Assembly: GCA_029204045.2 (NCBI GenBank)
Contig: CM055072.1
Coordinates: forward strand, 5,119,348-5,183,347
Source of the DNA: Tillandsia leiboldiana
Taxonomy: Eukaryota > Streptophyta > Magnoliopsida > Poales > Bromeliaceae
Direction of reading: 5' to 3'
DNA length: 64,000 nt
Shown here piece after piece: positions 1 through 10,591 of this stretch. Numbering within the stretch: position 1 is the stretch's first letter; each line of letters begins with the position of its first letter. The translations under genes and the position numbers were made by a program. A model generated the notes under the pieces. The model was not told where the DNA came from. It made no database searches and worked only from the letters and a program-made list of their open reading frames with translations.

Positions 1-1973
1 AACGCGCTCGTATTTTTCTTGGATTTTGCAGAGGATTATTTCGAGGTGAAAATCACTGTTTTCTCAGTGAACAGTGCACAGTTTTCAGCACAGATTTTTG
101 TGTGTGTGTGCCTCTTGCCGAATTTATATCTTGACTTACCGAACTCAGATTTGGGCGTGCAAGGTACCGTTGCGAAGCTATCGACGCGAGGAACGCTGTG
201 ATATTTTTCTTGGAATTTCCTGGGCACTTTCTGCAGGTGATAATTTAACAGTTTTGAATCCGAGGTTGTATGTGGTTATAAGAGCAATAATTGGGAGCCT
301 AAGTGTAATTAGTGAGCTTTGTGTTGTACCAGGAATATTTCGGGTGTGCTAAAATTGTGGGAGCAAGGATTTGGAGTTTTGGTATTTTCTTGCTGTACGG
401 ATCCGGACAGTTAGCACTTCAGGTGGGTGGTTGTTGTACTCCTCTCCTTTGGTATGCCCACTAGGAACATCAGAGTGTTCCCTCATTTTTGAGGCCCGAA
501 GTATTATTAGTAACCTTGCATGCTCTAGGGAATTAATTATTGGTTGATTGATCTTTGATAAATTGTTATTTGATCCATGTGGAAATTGTTGGACTGCATG
601 TTTAGGGTTAAAATAATAGTTGAGGATTATAAAATTGCTAAATATTCTTATGAGACTGTCACTTTAGCTTATGTCACTCTGAACTGATTACTCTTGAAAA
701 ATGGACAACATATTGAGACAATGCATGATTAAACGGGTCACTTAAATATTGACATCTTTTACTGCTACACTATCTTTTGGGACTTGACTTAGGAGAAACC
801 ATGCATTTATTCTTTTCTTCTCCTATTATCGATAGACTTGCGGCATAGTCGCTCAGGTTCGAGCGTGAGTTGGACAGTGTAGCCAGGTATTGGGGATTTG
901 GGACAGGTTGGGCTTTTGACAGGGTGTTGCGGCGACCACGGATCTTGGGTGGTTGACCGGGTTGTTACTGTTGCATCAGATTGGGGGTTTTGGGGATCGG
1001 GCTTTCTTTAGTGGATGGAGTTTTCCACTTTGATCATAGTCATGATCCAGTCCTGCTATTATGAGATAGTGGTTACAGAGATGCTTGTTACAGTGATTTC
1101 CTTACTCGTGTGGGTCGCTCCCCTCGAGTGCCACTCCGGAGTGTGCGACCGGACGGATCGAGGCCGGTCTGTTATTACTTTAGAGCTTGATCGGACGGGC
1201 TGAGGCCGATCTGTTACTTACGTTGGGGACATGACCGTATCAGGCAGTAGCCGGTCAGTATCCCCACAGATGAGATTAGCAGGCAGTGCCAGTGTCCACT
1301 GGCGTTAGATTGGGTCGTTTTGACAGGCTTCTTGATACTGATGCATACTTTTCCATACTTATTGGTTTATCATGTAGAGCCATATTAGGGGTAGCACTTC
1401 ATCAGTTGTCATTCATAGCTTCACCCCCCTTTCTCTTCTTCCCCTTTTGCCTCTGATTACCCGGTGGGCATATTTGAGCTGAGGCTTTACCCACTAGGGG
1501 AGGCTACTGTTTATAGTAGTACTTACCCCCATTGTCTTTTCTTGTTTCTTTCTTCCCCTTTGTTTTGCAGAGTCCTCTGCGGGAGTTGCTGGGCCGTCAG
1601 CAACTGATCGAGGTAAGCGGATTGCAGACTAGATAGAGAGCCACCCGAGGGTTGTAGCACGTAGCTGGAGCTTGTGGGTACCTGGTCTTCTCAGACAGCT
1701 TTTGTTTATTTCTTTTTGGGTCTGGCTTTTGCCAGCTGTTTGTATTTAGTGGTGAGCTGGGAGAGACATCTGTATTTTATTCCACTGTTGTACTCTTTTA
1801 CTTCCAGCTTCTGTCTGAGATACAGTAGTTTTAGTTTAGCTCTGATTATTATGCTCTTTTATTATTATTTCTTATCTGAGCAGGTTACCGACGCTTCGTG
1901 TATATGGAAAATACCGCATGCACGGCGGATCTGTAGACGCGCCCGGGTTCTGGTTTACACCCGGGGCGTGACA
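1..1973 (+). repeat. 5' LTR of element 1, partial (3' portion only)
   Basis: This matches 8622-10591 almost base for base. It ends in ...GGGGCGTGACA at 1973, the same end as the downstream LTR at 10591. About 1.5 kb of the LTR (U3) lies before the window. The small open frames inside it are not genes. Confidence 0.93.
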
Positions 1974-2266
1974 GATTAAGTTGGTATCAGAGCTTAGGGA
2001 TAGGTCAGTTGGGACTTAGGAAACCCTAGGCTTTTGGACAGACCCTAGGATGATAGGGCGTGAGTGGCGTAACATTTTGCGAAAGTCGGTGATTTTATAG
2101 TTGACTCTTCCTGTGAGTGAAGAGAGATCGACATAGCCTATTTCTGTTGGACCATTATGTTGGCTGCAGACAACATAAGGTGACAGAAATAGGAGGATGT
2201 CTTTTGACTTTCGCCAGATTGGGTCGTGTGGGGTTTGGTTGCTGATGATTGGTTTCTTGTGGCAGG
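1974..2266 (+). promoter_or_regulatory. Primer binding site and untranslated leader of element 1
   Basis: TGGTATCAGAGC at 1982-1993 is complementary to the 3' end of plant initiator tRNA-Met, the usual primer of plant LTR retrotransposons. It lies 8 nt inside the LTR end. The rest of the stretch is leader up to the gag start at 2267, with no other feature seen. Confidence 0.85.
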
Positions 2267-3250
2267 ATGCCTCCTCGACGTCGGATTCCCACTCGGGGTG
2301 TCCCTTCACCCCCTGTTGAGCCAGAGCAGCCTACACCCCCCGAGCTTACTGAGTTGAGGGCCTTGGTGGCCCAGTTGGCGGAGGGTCAGCGCCGCCAGGA
2401 GCAGAGGATTGAGCAGCTGCTTGCTCAGAGGGAGGCACCACCCCCAGCTGTTCCTGAGGCCCCTGTGCCTCTTGTTGCACCTTTTGTGCTGTCGGCACCA
2501 TCTTCGAGTAGCGGGGCTCCTAGAGCTATTCAGCCTTTGACTGCGGAGGAGGAGCGGGATTTTGCTGACAAACTCTCTACGTTTGTTAAGCGGGGACCAC
2601 CTAGATTCTCGGGGCGGGATGCTCAGCCCCGGGCTGTTGGGAGATGGCTTTCTGCGATGGAGAAGCTTTTTCGGGACTTCTTCATCGACCCGAGGTACCG
2701 AGTGCACATGGCGGTGCACTGTTTGGACGGAGATGCTGATTTTTGGTGGCAGCGGGTAGAGCCACTGGAGTTCCGGATTACTCGGCAGTTGCCTTGGGAG
2801 GAGTTCAAACGGATGGTGTTGGACACCTATTTTTCTACCAGTGTGAAGAAGAAGTTGGAGGACGACTTGAAGAATCTGCAGCAGGGCGATCGATCGGCCC
2901 ATCTCTATTTTCAAGAGTTCATGGAATTGCTGAACTGTGTGCCCTTCGTCGCTCGTGACGGTCCACACCAGGTTGAGTTGTTCGAGGGAGGCCTCCGTCC
3001 AGAGATTTACACACTGGTGCATGCTCAGAGATTTCAGACTCTGGAGGCAGCCGCAGAGCATGCACAGTGGGTGGAGAGAGGTGATCAGGTGGTGGCCAGA
3101 CAGAGGGCCGCGGTCGCGCAGAGTTCCGACAGGAAGCGACCAGCCCCAGAGGACGGGGGACAGGCCAGCTCATGGAGACCGCCACGGCCGCCGCAGTCCC
3201 AGTCTTTTGGCCGTGGGCGATCTGAGAGGAGAGGGCCTGGTGGACCCTAG
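2267..3250 (+). CDS. Gag protein of element 1, ended early by an in-frame TAG
   Basis: Gag forms the virus-like particle in the cytoplasm. The frame starts with MPPRRRIPTRG at 2267; an upstream in-frame ATG at 2249 is less likely, because the related element 3 also begins MPPRR. The N-terminal third is proline- and glutamine-rich with a short coiled coil (LRALVAQLAEGQRRQEQ). The central part is a retrotransposon gag domain (ADFWWQRVEP, LFEGGLRPEIY). The stop at 3248-3250 falls in a Gln-rich linker. Reading continues in the same frame to the zinc knuckle at about 3431-3472, and element 2 has CAG (Gln) at this place. The TAG is therefore a nonsense mutation rather than a natural gag end. A natural readthrough stop is possible but is not shared by elements 2 and 3. 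Confidence 0.85.
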   Translation: MPPRRRIPTRGVPSPPVEPEQPTPPELTELRALVAQLAEGQRRQEQRIEQLLAQREAPPPAVPEAPVPLVAPFVLSAPSSSSGAPRAIQPLTAEEERDFADKLSTFVKRGPPRFSGRDAQPRAVGRWLSAMEKLFRDFFIDPRYRVHMAVHCLDGDADFWWQRVEPLEFRITRQLPWEEFKRMVLDTYFSTSVKKKLEDDLKNLQQGDRSAHLYFQEFMELLNCVPFVARDGPHQVELFEGGLRPEIYTLVHAQRFQTLEAAAEHAQWVERGDQVVARQRAAVAQSSDRKRPAPEDGGQASSWRPPRPPQSQSFGRGRSERRGPGGP

Positions 3251-4694
3251 AGACTGCAGCAGCATCAGCAGCAGCACCAGCAGCAGAGATCGCAGCCCAG
3301 GCAGCAGAGATCTCAGCAGCAGTCCTCGAGGCAGCAGCAGCAGCAGTCGAGGCATATCCGGCCATCATATAGGTGTGTTTTCTGCAGGGGGCAGCACCCG
3401 TCAGATACATGTGACCAGAGATTGGGACGATGCTTCCGTTGTGGACAGCCAGGGCATGTGCGAGCTACCTGCCCCCTTACTACTCCCTCGGCACCTTCTT
3501 CTGCGTCGGCTCCATATCCCCCTCAGCAGCAGCGGCCATCAGCTCAGCGGCCTTATGCTCCAGCGAGCAGGCCGTCCACCTCCTATCCTACAGATTCCCG
3601 ACCTCCAGCACCGAGCGGGCGGGTGTATGCCGCCCAGTTGGCGGATTCTCCAGCGGCAGACCTGGTGGTGGCAGGTATTATTCTACTCTTTGGTATTCGG
3701 ACTCGTACTTTATTCGACACTGGAGCATCTCATTCTTTCATTAGTCGACCATTTGCATCCCTGCATGGTTTAGAGTTAGAGTCCTTATCACATGCATTAG
3801 AGGTGCGGATTCTCGATCATATTTGCATGTCGAGGAGCATTGTGTGGCATGCCCGGTACAGTTGGGGCCTTGGATATTGCCTGCAGACTTGCTTGTCTTG
3901 CAGCAGCTCCATGATTTTGACTTGGTGTTGGGGATGGATTGGCTATCACGGTACTCCGCCACTATCGACTGCAGAGAGAGGACGGTGACTCTTCGCGAGC
4001 CAGGACAGGAGGAGTTCATCTTTAGAGGCTGCCAGAGCACGCTATTCGCAGCGACCATTTTCTCGGCGAGGGCTAGGAGGATGTTGAGCAGAGGATGTAC
4101 TGCCTTTTTGGCCACGGTTGTGGAGGTGCCTACGGCGGCACTGGGACTCGAGGATATCCCTATTGTCCGAGAGTTCCCAGATGTGTTTCCCCCAGAGCTG
4201 ACAGCGATGCCGCCGGAGAGGGAGATTGAGTTCGTGATTGATGTGGTCCCTGGAACTGCACCAATCTCAAAGGCACCCTATAGGATGGCGCCAGCCGAGT
4301 TAAGGGAGTTGAAAGGCCAGCTTCAGGATCTTTTGGATAGGGGCTTCATCCGACCCAGTGTTTCTCCGTGGGGAGCGCCTGTGTTGTTTGTTAAGAAGAA
4401 GGATGGGTCACTCCGATTGTGCGTGGATTATAGGGAATTGAACAAAGTGACCATCCGGAACAAGTATCCCCTCCCCCGGATAGATGATTTGTTTGATCAG
4501 TTACAGGGAGCATCTGTGTTCTCGAAGATTGATCTGCAGTCCGGTTACCACCAGCTTAGGGTGAGGGCCGAGGACATCTCCAAGACGGCTTTCAGATCGC
4601 GGTACGGGCATTATGAGTTTACCGTGTTGCCTTTTGGGTTGACTAATGCCCCTGCCGCATTCATGGACTTGATGAACAGGATTTTTCAGCCGTT
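3251..4694 (+). pseudogene. Element 1 nucleocapsid, protease and first half of reverse transcriptase, with frameshift
   Basis: This continues the gag frame with a CCHC zinc knuckle (CFRCGQPGHVRATC, about 3431-3472) and an aspartic protease with its catalytic DTG at 3716-3724. A one-base loss near 3810-3820, just after the residues LDH, shifts the frame to the one open from 3823. That frame covers the end of the protease and the start of RT (FPDVFPPEL, then KKKDGSLRLCVDYRELN at about 4390-4440). A second one-base loss in a T run near 4693 (relative to elements 2 and 3) shifts into the frame of the next entry. With the TAG in gag, the polyprotein cannot be made in one piece. The protease and RT residues themselves are intact. 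Confidence 0.88.
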
Positions 4695-7055
4695 TTGGAT
4701 CGGTTTGTGGTGGTGTTCATCGATGATATTCTGATCTACTCCCGGAGTGATCTGGAGCACGAGGAGCACTTGAGGACCGTGCTACAGCTTCTGCGAGAGA
4801 AAAAGCTGTATGCTAAGTTCAAAAAGTGCGAGTTTTGGCTCCGGGAGGTTGCCTTTCTGGGTCATGTGGTTTCAGCTGCTGGAGTGGCGGTGGATCCGGC
4901 CAAGGTGGATGCTATTAGAGATTGGCCGAGGCCGACGACCATCACCGAGGTGCGGAGCTTTCTTGGATTGGCGGGCTACTATCGGCGCTTTGTGGAAGGC
5001 TTTGTGAAGCTTTCCTCTCCCCTCACTCGTCTGACCAGAAAAGGGGTTAAGTTTGTTTGGAGCGAGACTTGCCAGAGCTGTTTTGAGGAGCTGAAGCAGA
5101 GGTTGATGACCGCTCCAATCCTTGCCCTCCCAGTTATGGGGGAAGGATTTGTGATCTACAGTGATGCCTCACATAGTGGTCTGGGGTGTGTGTTGATGCA
5201 GCATGGTAGGGTAATTGCCTATGCTTCGCGGCAATTGAAGGACTATGAGAAAAATTACCCTACTCATGATCTGGAGTTGGCAGCGGTGGTGTTTGCTCTG
5301 AAGCTGTGGCGGCATTATTTGTATGGAGAGCATTGCGAGATATATACTGATCACAAGAGCTTGAAGTATCTGTTCACCCAAAAGGAGCTGAATTTGAGGC
5401 AACGCCGGTGGTTGGAGTTGTTAAAGGATTACGATCTGAGTATCCTTTACCATCCCGGCAAGGCCAATGTCGTGGCAGATGCTTTGAGTAGGAGGACGAG
5501 TCTGAGCTTATTGATCTCGCAGCAGGCGCCGTTGGTCGAGCAGATGAGGCGGTTACAGTTGGAGGTAGTATCCCCTGGGGTCTCTGCTAGACTCATGTCT
5601 ATGGTCTTGCAGCCCACTCTGTTGGAGAGGATCAGGGACACTCAGAGTGAGGACCCCCACTTGATGAGGATCAGGACGCAGCTTCAGGCGGATCAGACAG
5701 GGGATTTTTCTGTGGATAGCTCGGGAGTACTGCGGTACAGGGACCGAGTGTGTGTGCCTATGGATCAGGAGATTAGAGATCAGATTTTGAGGGAGGCCCA
5801 TTTTACACCTTATACCATCCATCCTGGAGGTACTAAGATGTATAAAGACCTCAAGGCACAGTTTTGGTGGCCCGGGATGAAGCGGGACATTGGGAGATTC
5901 GTAGCTCATTGTTTAACTTGTCAGCAAGTGAAAGCAGAGCATCGCGTTCCTGCTGGTAAGTTGCAGAGTCTTCCAATTCCCGAGTGGAAATGGGACCACG
6001 TCACTATGGATTTCGTCGCTGGATTGCCGAGGGCGCAGAGCGGGGCTGATGCGATCTGGGTTATTGTTGACAGACTCACCAAGTCGGCGCACTTCTTACC
6101 GGTTCAGATGACCTGGTCACTGGAGCGTTTGGCACAGTTATATCTGGATGAGATAGTGAGGCTTCACGGCATACCTGCTTCGATTGTGTCAGATCGAGAC
6201 CCGAGATTCGTATCACGCTTTTGGGGGAGTTTGCATTCTGCATTGGGGACTCAGCTCAGGTTTAGCACTGCTTTCCACCCACAGACCGATGGACAGTCAG
6301 AACGCACCATACAGACCCTCGAGGATATGTTGAGAGCGTGCGTTATGGATTTTGGGGGAGGGTGGTACCGACACTTGTCGTTGGTTGAGTTCGCGTACAA
6401 CAACAGCTATCAGGCGAGCATCCAGATGGCTCCGTTTGAGGCGTTGTATGGACGCAAGTGTCGGTCTCCCTTATTTTGGAGTGACGTGGGTGAGAGAAGG
6501 ACTTTAGGACCGGATTTGCTTTTGGAGGCTGAGGAAAAGGTCAGAGTCATTCGCCGACACCTTGTGACGGCCCAGAGTCGTAAGAGGAGCTACGCCGACA
6601 CTCGACGGCGAGACCTGGAGTTTCTGGTTGGTGATCATGTCTTTTTGAAGGTCTCGCCCTCGAAAGGGGTCCGGAGATTTGGAGTTCGGGGAAAGCTCAG
6701 TCCCCGCTTTATTGGACCCTTTGAGGTACTTGACAGAGTTGGTCCTGTGGCAGACAGAGTTGCTTTACCCCCGCGCCTGGCCGGAGTTCATGATGTATTC
6801 CATGTCTCAGCTCTGAGGAGATATGTTTTTGACCCGTCGCACGTGATTGACTTCACTTCGTTGGAGATCGGCGAGGACTTGGTCTATGAGGAGCGCCCGT
6901 TGCGGATTCTTGCTCGTGAGGTGAGGGAATTGCGCAACCGGGCCATTCCATATGTGAAGATCCTGTGGAGCAATCATGAGGAGCGAGAGGCTACTTGGGA
7001 GCTGGAGACAGAGATGAGGGATGCCTACCCTTTCTTATTCGAGACTTCTATTTGA
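4695..7055 (+). CDS. Element 1 pol: RT catalytic core, RNase H, integrase and chromodomain-like tail
   Basis: This is an open block of 786 codons that is the downstream part of the polyprotein rather than an independent gene. The RT catalytic motif FIDD lies at 4716-4727. RNase H follows (VIYSDASHSG at about 5150; TDHKSLKYL at about 5350). The integrase HHCC zinc-binding domain is at about 5795-5925 (two His, then CLTC). The integrase core has all three acidic residues (MDFVAGLP at about 6006, VSDRDPRF at about 6187, QSERTIQT at about 6295). The GPF/Y module follows at about 6710 (FIGPFEVL). The last 50 residues (YEERPLRIL through EATWELE) look like the chromodomain-like tail of Del/Tekay elements, which is thought to steer integration to heterochromatin. 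The ATG at 4695 is internal and not a real start. The frame ends at a TGA just before the polypurine tract. Confidence 0.92.
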   Translation: MDRFVVVFIDDILIYSRSDLEHEEHLRTVLQLLREKKLYAKFKKCEFWLREVAFLGHVVSAAGVAVDPAKVDAIRDWPRPTTITEVRSFLGLAGYYRRFVEGFVKLSSPLTRLTRKGVKFVWSETCQSCFEELKQRLMTAPILALPVMGEGFVIYSDASHSGLGCVLMQHGRVIAYASRQLKDYEKNYPTHDLELAAVVFALKLWRHYLYGEHCEIYTDHKSLKYLFTQKELNLRQRRWLELLKDYDLSILYHPGKANVVADALSRRTSLSLLISQQAPLVEQMRRLQLEVVSPGVSARLMSMVLQPTLLERIRDTQSEDPHLMRIRTQLQADQTGDFSVDSSGVLRYRDRVCVPMDQEIRDQILREAHFTPYTIHPGGTKMYKDLKAQFWWPGMKRDIGRFVAHCLTCQQVKAEHRVPAGKLQSLPIPEWKWDHVTMDFVAGLPRAQSGADAIWVIVDRLTKSAHFLPVQMTWSLERLAQLYLDEIVRLHGIPASIVSDRDPRFVSRFWGSLHSALGTQLRFSTAFHPQTDGQSERTIQTLEDMLRACVMDFGGGWYRHLSLVEFAYNNSYQASIQMAPFEALYGRKCRSPLFWSDVGERRTLGPDLLLEAEEKVRVIRRHLVTAQSRKRSYADTRRRDLEFLVGDHVFLKVSPSKGVRRFGVRGKLSPRFIGPFEVLDRVGPVADRVALPPRLAGVHDVFHVSALRRYVFDPSHVIDFTSLEIGEDLVYEERPLRILAREVRELRNRAIPYVKILWSNHEEREATWELETEMRDAYPFLFETSI

Positions 7056-7102
7056 GGTACGTCTGTTCTGTTTTCTTTGTTTCGGGGACGAAACTTTTTT
7101 TT

Positions 7103-7114
7103 AGTGGGGGAGGA
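7103..7114 (+). other. Polypurine tract of element 1
   Basis: AGTGGGGGAGGA lies immediately before the TG that opens the 3' LTR. It is the expected primer site for plus-strand DNA synthesis. Elements 2, 3 and 5 have the same tract at the same place. Confidence 0.85.
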
Positions 7115-10100
7115 TGTAGGGCCCCTAAACTTCTTATAGCTTTTTCCCATGAATCCACTGTGCAAACACCTGTTGATGGTGTATCTGGCCCATGGTGCAT
7201 CAAAGGGATGCCACAGATGGACCCTGTGAGCTTTGGTTGGCTGTTTTGGCCTTCGGCTGCTTTTGCCGAATTTTAAAAAAAGGAATTTGGCCAAACAGAG
7301 GGTGGATTTGGATTCAGCGCGGAAAAATGCTTGAGAATGGCTTTTTGTTTGCTTAATTCTGAGTCCGGATGCCCAAAAGCGGGCTCCCGGAAGTTTTGGC
7401 AGTTTTTGGTGTTTGCGGGAGCCTCCGGCAAATTTTGGAGGTGGATTTTGGCAAAATGGACGCCGTTTTTGGAATCAGCGCTCGAAAACGGTCAAGACGG
7501 GCTTTTTACTGATGTTTTTGGGCTGCGGTTACTATTCACGCCGGAACAGTGTCTCCGGCGATCGCCGGCGGCGACCGGCGGCGGCGGGCAGCGTCGGCGG
7601 GCGGCGGCGCAGCCGCGGGCAGGCGGCTGAGGGCGCGGGCAGTCGGCTGAGGGTGCGGGCAGGAGCGCGGTCCACCGCGGAGGTCGTGCGCCGGGGGCGG
7701 GCCACGTGGCGCTTTCCGGTTGGCCGGCGCTGCAGACGCGGTCCACGGAATTTGGTCCGGGTGCACGGTAGACCGGGTGGACACGTGGCGTGAGATGATT
7801 GGTCCGGTGTTGTGCTCCCGGTCCACGCGATTGGTGGAGTCGGTGACCGGGGCAGGTGGCCGTACGGCAGGGCAGGTGGCCGTACGGCCCGGGTCAGCCG
7901 CGACGTGCGCGGTGCACGGGGCGACGTGCGCGGTGCACGGGTTGCCGGGGCCACGTGGCGCGACGCCACTGGCTGGCGCAGGTGCGCCGGGTGCAGCGGG
8001 GCCCAGGGTCTCGGTGCGATGGGCTACGTGGCCGGCCCACGGCGTTTCGGGCTTGAACAGTAATGGGCCGGGCCCATTACTGTAGCCGCCCGAAAAATTT
8101 CGGCGCCCGAAACCTGGACTCATTCGGTATTTTTACAATTGTTTCTCCAGCTCTATTTATACCAACCCGTGCCCCCTTCTTTGCTTTCTTTCTCTCAACC
8201 CTTTCACTTTCTGCCCGAGCCCCCTCAAGCAAAGTTGTTCACCTCTTCACCCTTGATCTTCCTGCCAAGTTTCAAGATTTAGGAGGCTCGAATCCCGAGG
8301 TTCCCCATTTTACGGCGCGGCGCGACGTTGCATTCCTGGGTTCTTCTTCGGCGCAGCGACAGTGTTTTAGCTCCCCTGGGCTACCCCGAGATCATTTTGC
8401 TGTGATTCTTGTACCGGCAGACTCCTAAGAGGTAGGACTTCATCTTTCGTTTTGGTCGCGCTTTCCCGTTTCGAGGTGTTGGCACGCATCCCGAGGCAAA
8501 CAGTGACCCCTTTTTCTGTATGGATTTCCTTGACAGCAGCGGGGTATTTTGGCCGTATCTTCGCGCACGAGCATCAGACGGAAACGAGCTTTTACAACTT
8601 TTTCATCTACAGATCGTAAGGAACGCGCTCGTATTTTTCTTGGATTTTCCAGAGGATTATTTCGAGGTGAAAATCACTGTTTTCTCAGTGAACAGTGCAC
8701 AGTTTTCAGCACAGATTTTTGTATGTGTGTGCCTCTTGCCGAATTTATATCTTGACTTACCGAACTCAGATTTGGGCGTGCAAGGTACCGTTGCGAAGCT
8801 ATCGACGCGAGGAACGCTGTGATATTTTTCTTGGAATTTCCTGGGCACTTTCTGCAGGTGATAATTTAACAGTTTGAATCCGAGGTTGTATGTGGTTATA
8901 AGAGCAATAATTGGGAGCCTAAGTGTAATTAGTGAGCTTTGTATTGTTCCAGGAATATTTCGGGTGTGCTAAAATTGTGGGAGCAAGGATTTGGAGTTTT
9001 GGTATTTTCTTGCTGTACGGATCCGGACAGTTAGCACTTCAGGTGGGTGGTTGTTGTACTCCTCTCCTTTGGTATGCCCACTAGGAACATCAGAGTGTTC
9101 CCTCATTTTTGAGGCCCGAAGTATTATTAGTAACCTTGCATGCTCTAGGGAATAATTATTGGTTGATTGATCTTTGATAAATTGTTATTTGATCCATGTG
9201 GAAATTGTTGGACTGCATGTTTAGGGTTAAAATAATAGTTGAGGATTATAAAATTGCTAAATATTCTTATGAGACTGTCACTTTAGCTTATGTCACTCTG
9301 AACTGATTACTCTTGGAAAATGGACAACATATTGAGACAATGCATGATTAAACGGGTCACTTAAATATTGACATCTTTTACTGCTACACTATCTTTTGGG
9401 ACTTGACTTAGGAGAAACCATGCATTTATTCTTTTCTTCTCCTATTATCGATAGACTTGCGGCATAGTCGCTCAGGTTCGAGCGTGTGTTTGGACAGTGT
9501 AGCCAGGTATTGGCTATTTGGGACAGGTTGGGCTTTTGACAGGGGTTGCGGCGACCACGGATCTTGGGTGGTTGACCGGGTTGTTACTGTTGCATCAGAT
9601 TGGGGGTTTTGGGGATCGGGCTTTCTTTAGGGATGGAGTTTTCCACTTTGATCATAGTCATGATCCAGTCCTGCTATTATGAGATAGTGGTTACAGAGAT
9701 GCTTGTTACAGTGATTTCCTTACTCGTGTGGGTCGCTCCCCTCGAGTGCCACTCCGGAGTGTGCGACCGGACGGATCGAGGCCGGTCTGTTATTACTTTA
9801 GAGCTTGATCGGACGGGCCGAGGCCGATCTGTTACTTACGTTGGGGACATGACCGTATCAGGCAGTAGTCGGTCAGTATCCCCACAGATGAGATTAGCAG
9901 GCAGTGCCAGTGTCCACTGGCGTTAGATTGGGTCGTTTTGACAGGCTTCTTGATACTGATGTATACTTTTCCATACTTATTGGTTTATCATGTAGAGGCA
10001 TATTAGGGGTAGCACTTCATCAGTTGTCATTCATAGCTTCACCCCCCTTTCTCTTCTTCCCCTTTTGTCTCTGATTACCCGGTGGGCATATTTGAGCTGA

Positions 10101-10591
10101 GGCTTTACCCACTAGGGGAGGCTACTGTTTATAGTAGTACTTACCCCCATTGTCTTTTCTTGTTTCTTTCTTCCCCTTTGTTTTGCAGAGTCCTCTGCGG
10201 GAGTTGCTGGGCCGTCAGCAACTGATCGAGGTAAGCGGATTGCAGACTAGATAGAGAGCCACCCGAGGGTTGTAGCACGTAGCTGGAGCTTGTGGGTACC
10301 TTGTCTTCTCAGATAGCTTTTGTTTATTTCTTTTTGGGTCTGGCTTTTGCCAGCTGTTTGTATTTAGTGGTGAGCTGGGAGAGACATCTGTATTTTATTC
10401 CACTGTTGTACTCTTTTACTTCCAGCTTCTGTCTGAGATACAGTAGTTTTAGTTTAGCTCTGATTATTATGCTCTTTTATTATTATTTCTTATCTGAGCA
10501 GGTTACCGACGCTTCGTGTATGTGGGAAATACCGCATGCACGGCGGATCTGTAGACTGGCCCGGATTCTGGTTTACACCCGGGGCGTGACA
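7115..10591 (+). repeat. 3' LTR of element 1 (about 3.48 kb)
   Basis: This begins TGTAGGG and ends GTGACA. The part from 8622 on repeats the window start. U3 is very GC-rich and holds several CACGTG cores. A TATA-like CTATTTATA at 8153-8161 probably sets the transcription start. R/U5 follows, and inside it AGGTGGGT near 9040 resembles a splice donor. This is an unusually long LTR, typical of Del-type elements. The open frames in it on both strands come from GC-rich composition. Confidence 0.92.
7701..8029. promoter_or_regulatory. Cluster of G-box (CACGTG) sites in U3 of element 1
   Basis: The palindrome GCCACGTGGC occurs at 7701-7710 and 7950-7959, CACGTGGC at 7782-7789, and a one-base variant TACGTGGC near 8024. 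CACGTG with flanking GC is the core bound by plant bZIP (ABRE) and PIF-type bHLH factors (established). A role in controlling this LTR is inference. The same motif clusters in the U3 of elements 2, 3 and 5. Confidence 0.5.

Larger units (their letters stand above)
1..10591 (+). mobile_element. Element 1: Ty3/Gypsy LTR retrotransposon (Del/Tekay-like), 5' end cut by window edge
   Basis: Positions 1-1973 repeat at 8622-10591 with only scattered substitutions and small indels, so they are the two LTRs of one element. Between them, in order, are a tRNA-iMet-type primer binding site, gag, protease, reverse transcriptase, RNase H, integrase, a chromodomain-like tail and a polypurine tract. The order RT-RNase H-integrase defines Ty3/Gypsy. 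The very long LTRs and the C-terminal chromodomain-like tail fit the Del/Tekay chromovirus group (family knowledge). The right LTR is followed directly by gag coding of another element (element 2), so element 1 is probably inserted in it. The left flank and target duplication are outside the window. The close LTR match suggests a fairly recent insertion. Confidence 0.93.

Noticed and set aside
7413..8123. Long overlapping frames in the GC-rich U3 regions (also 15188-15945, 17226-18192, 25974-26764, 40137-41645 and 46941-48213)
   Set aside because: High G+C depletes stop codons. Frames occur in all phases of both strands and are not conserved between sister LTRs when indels occur.
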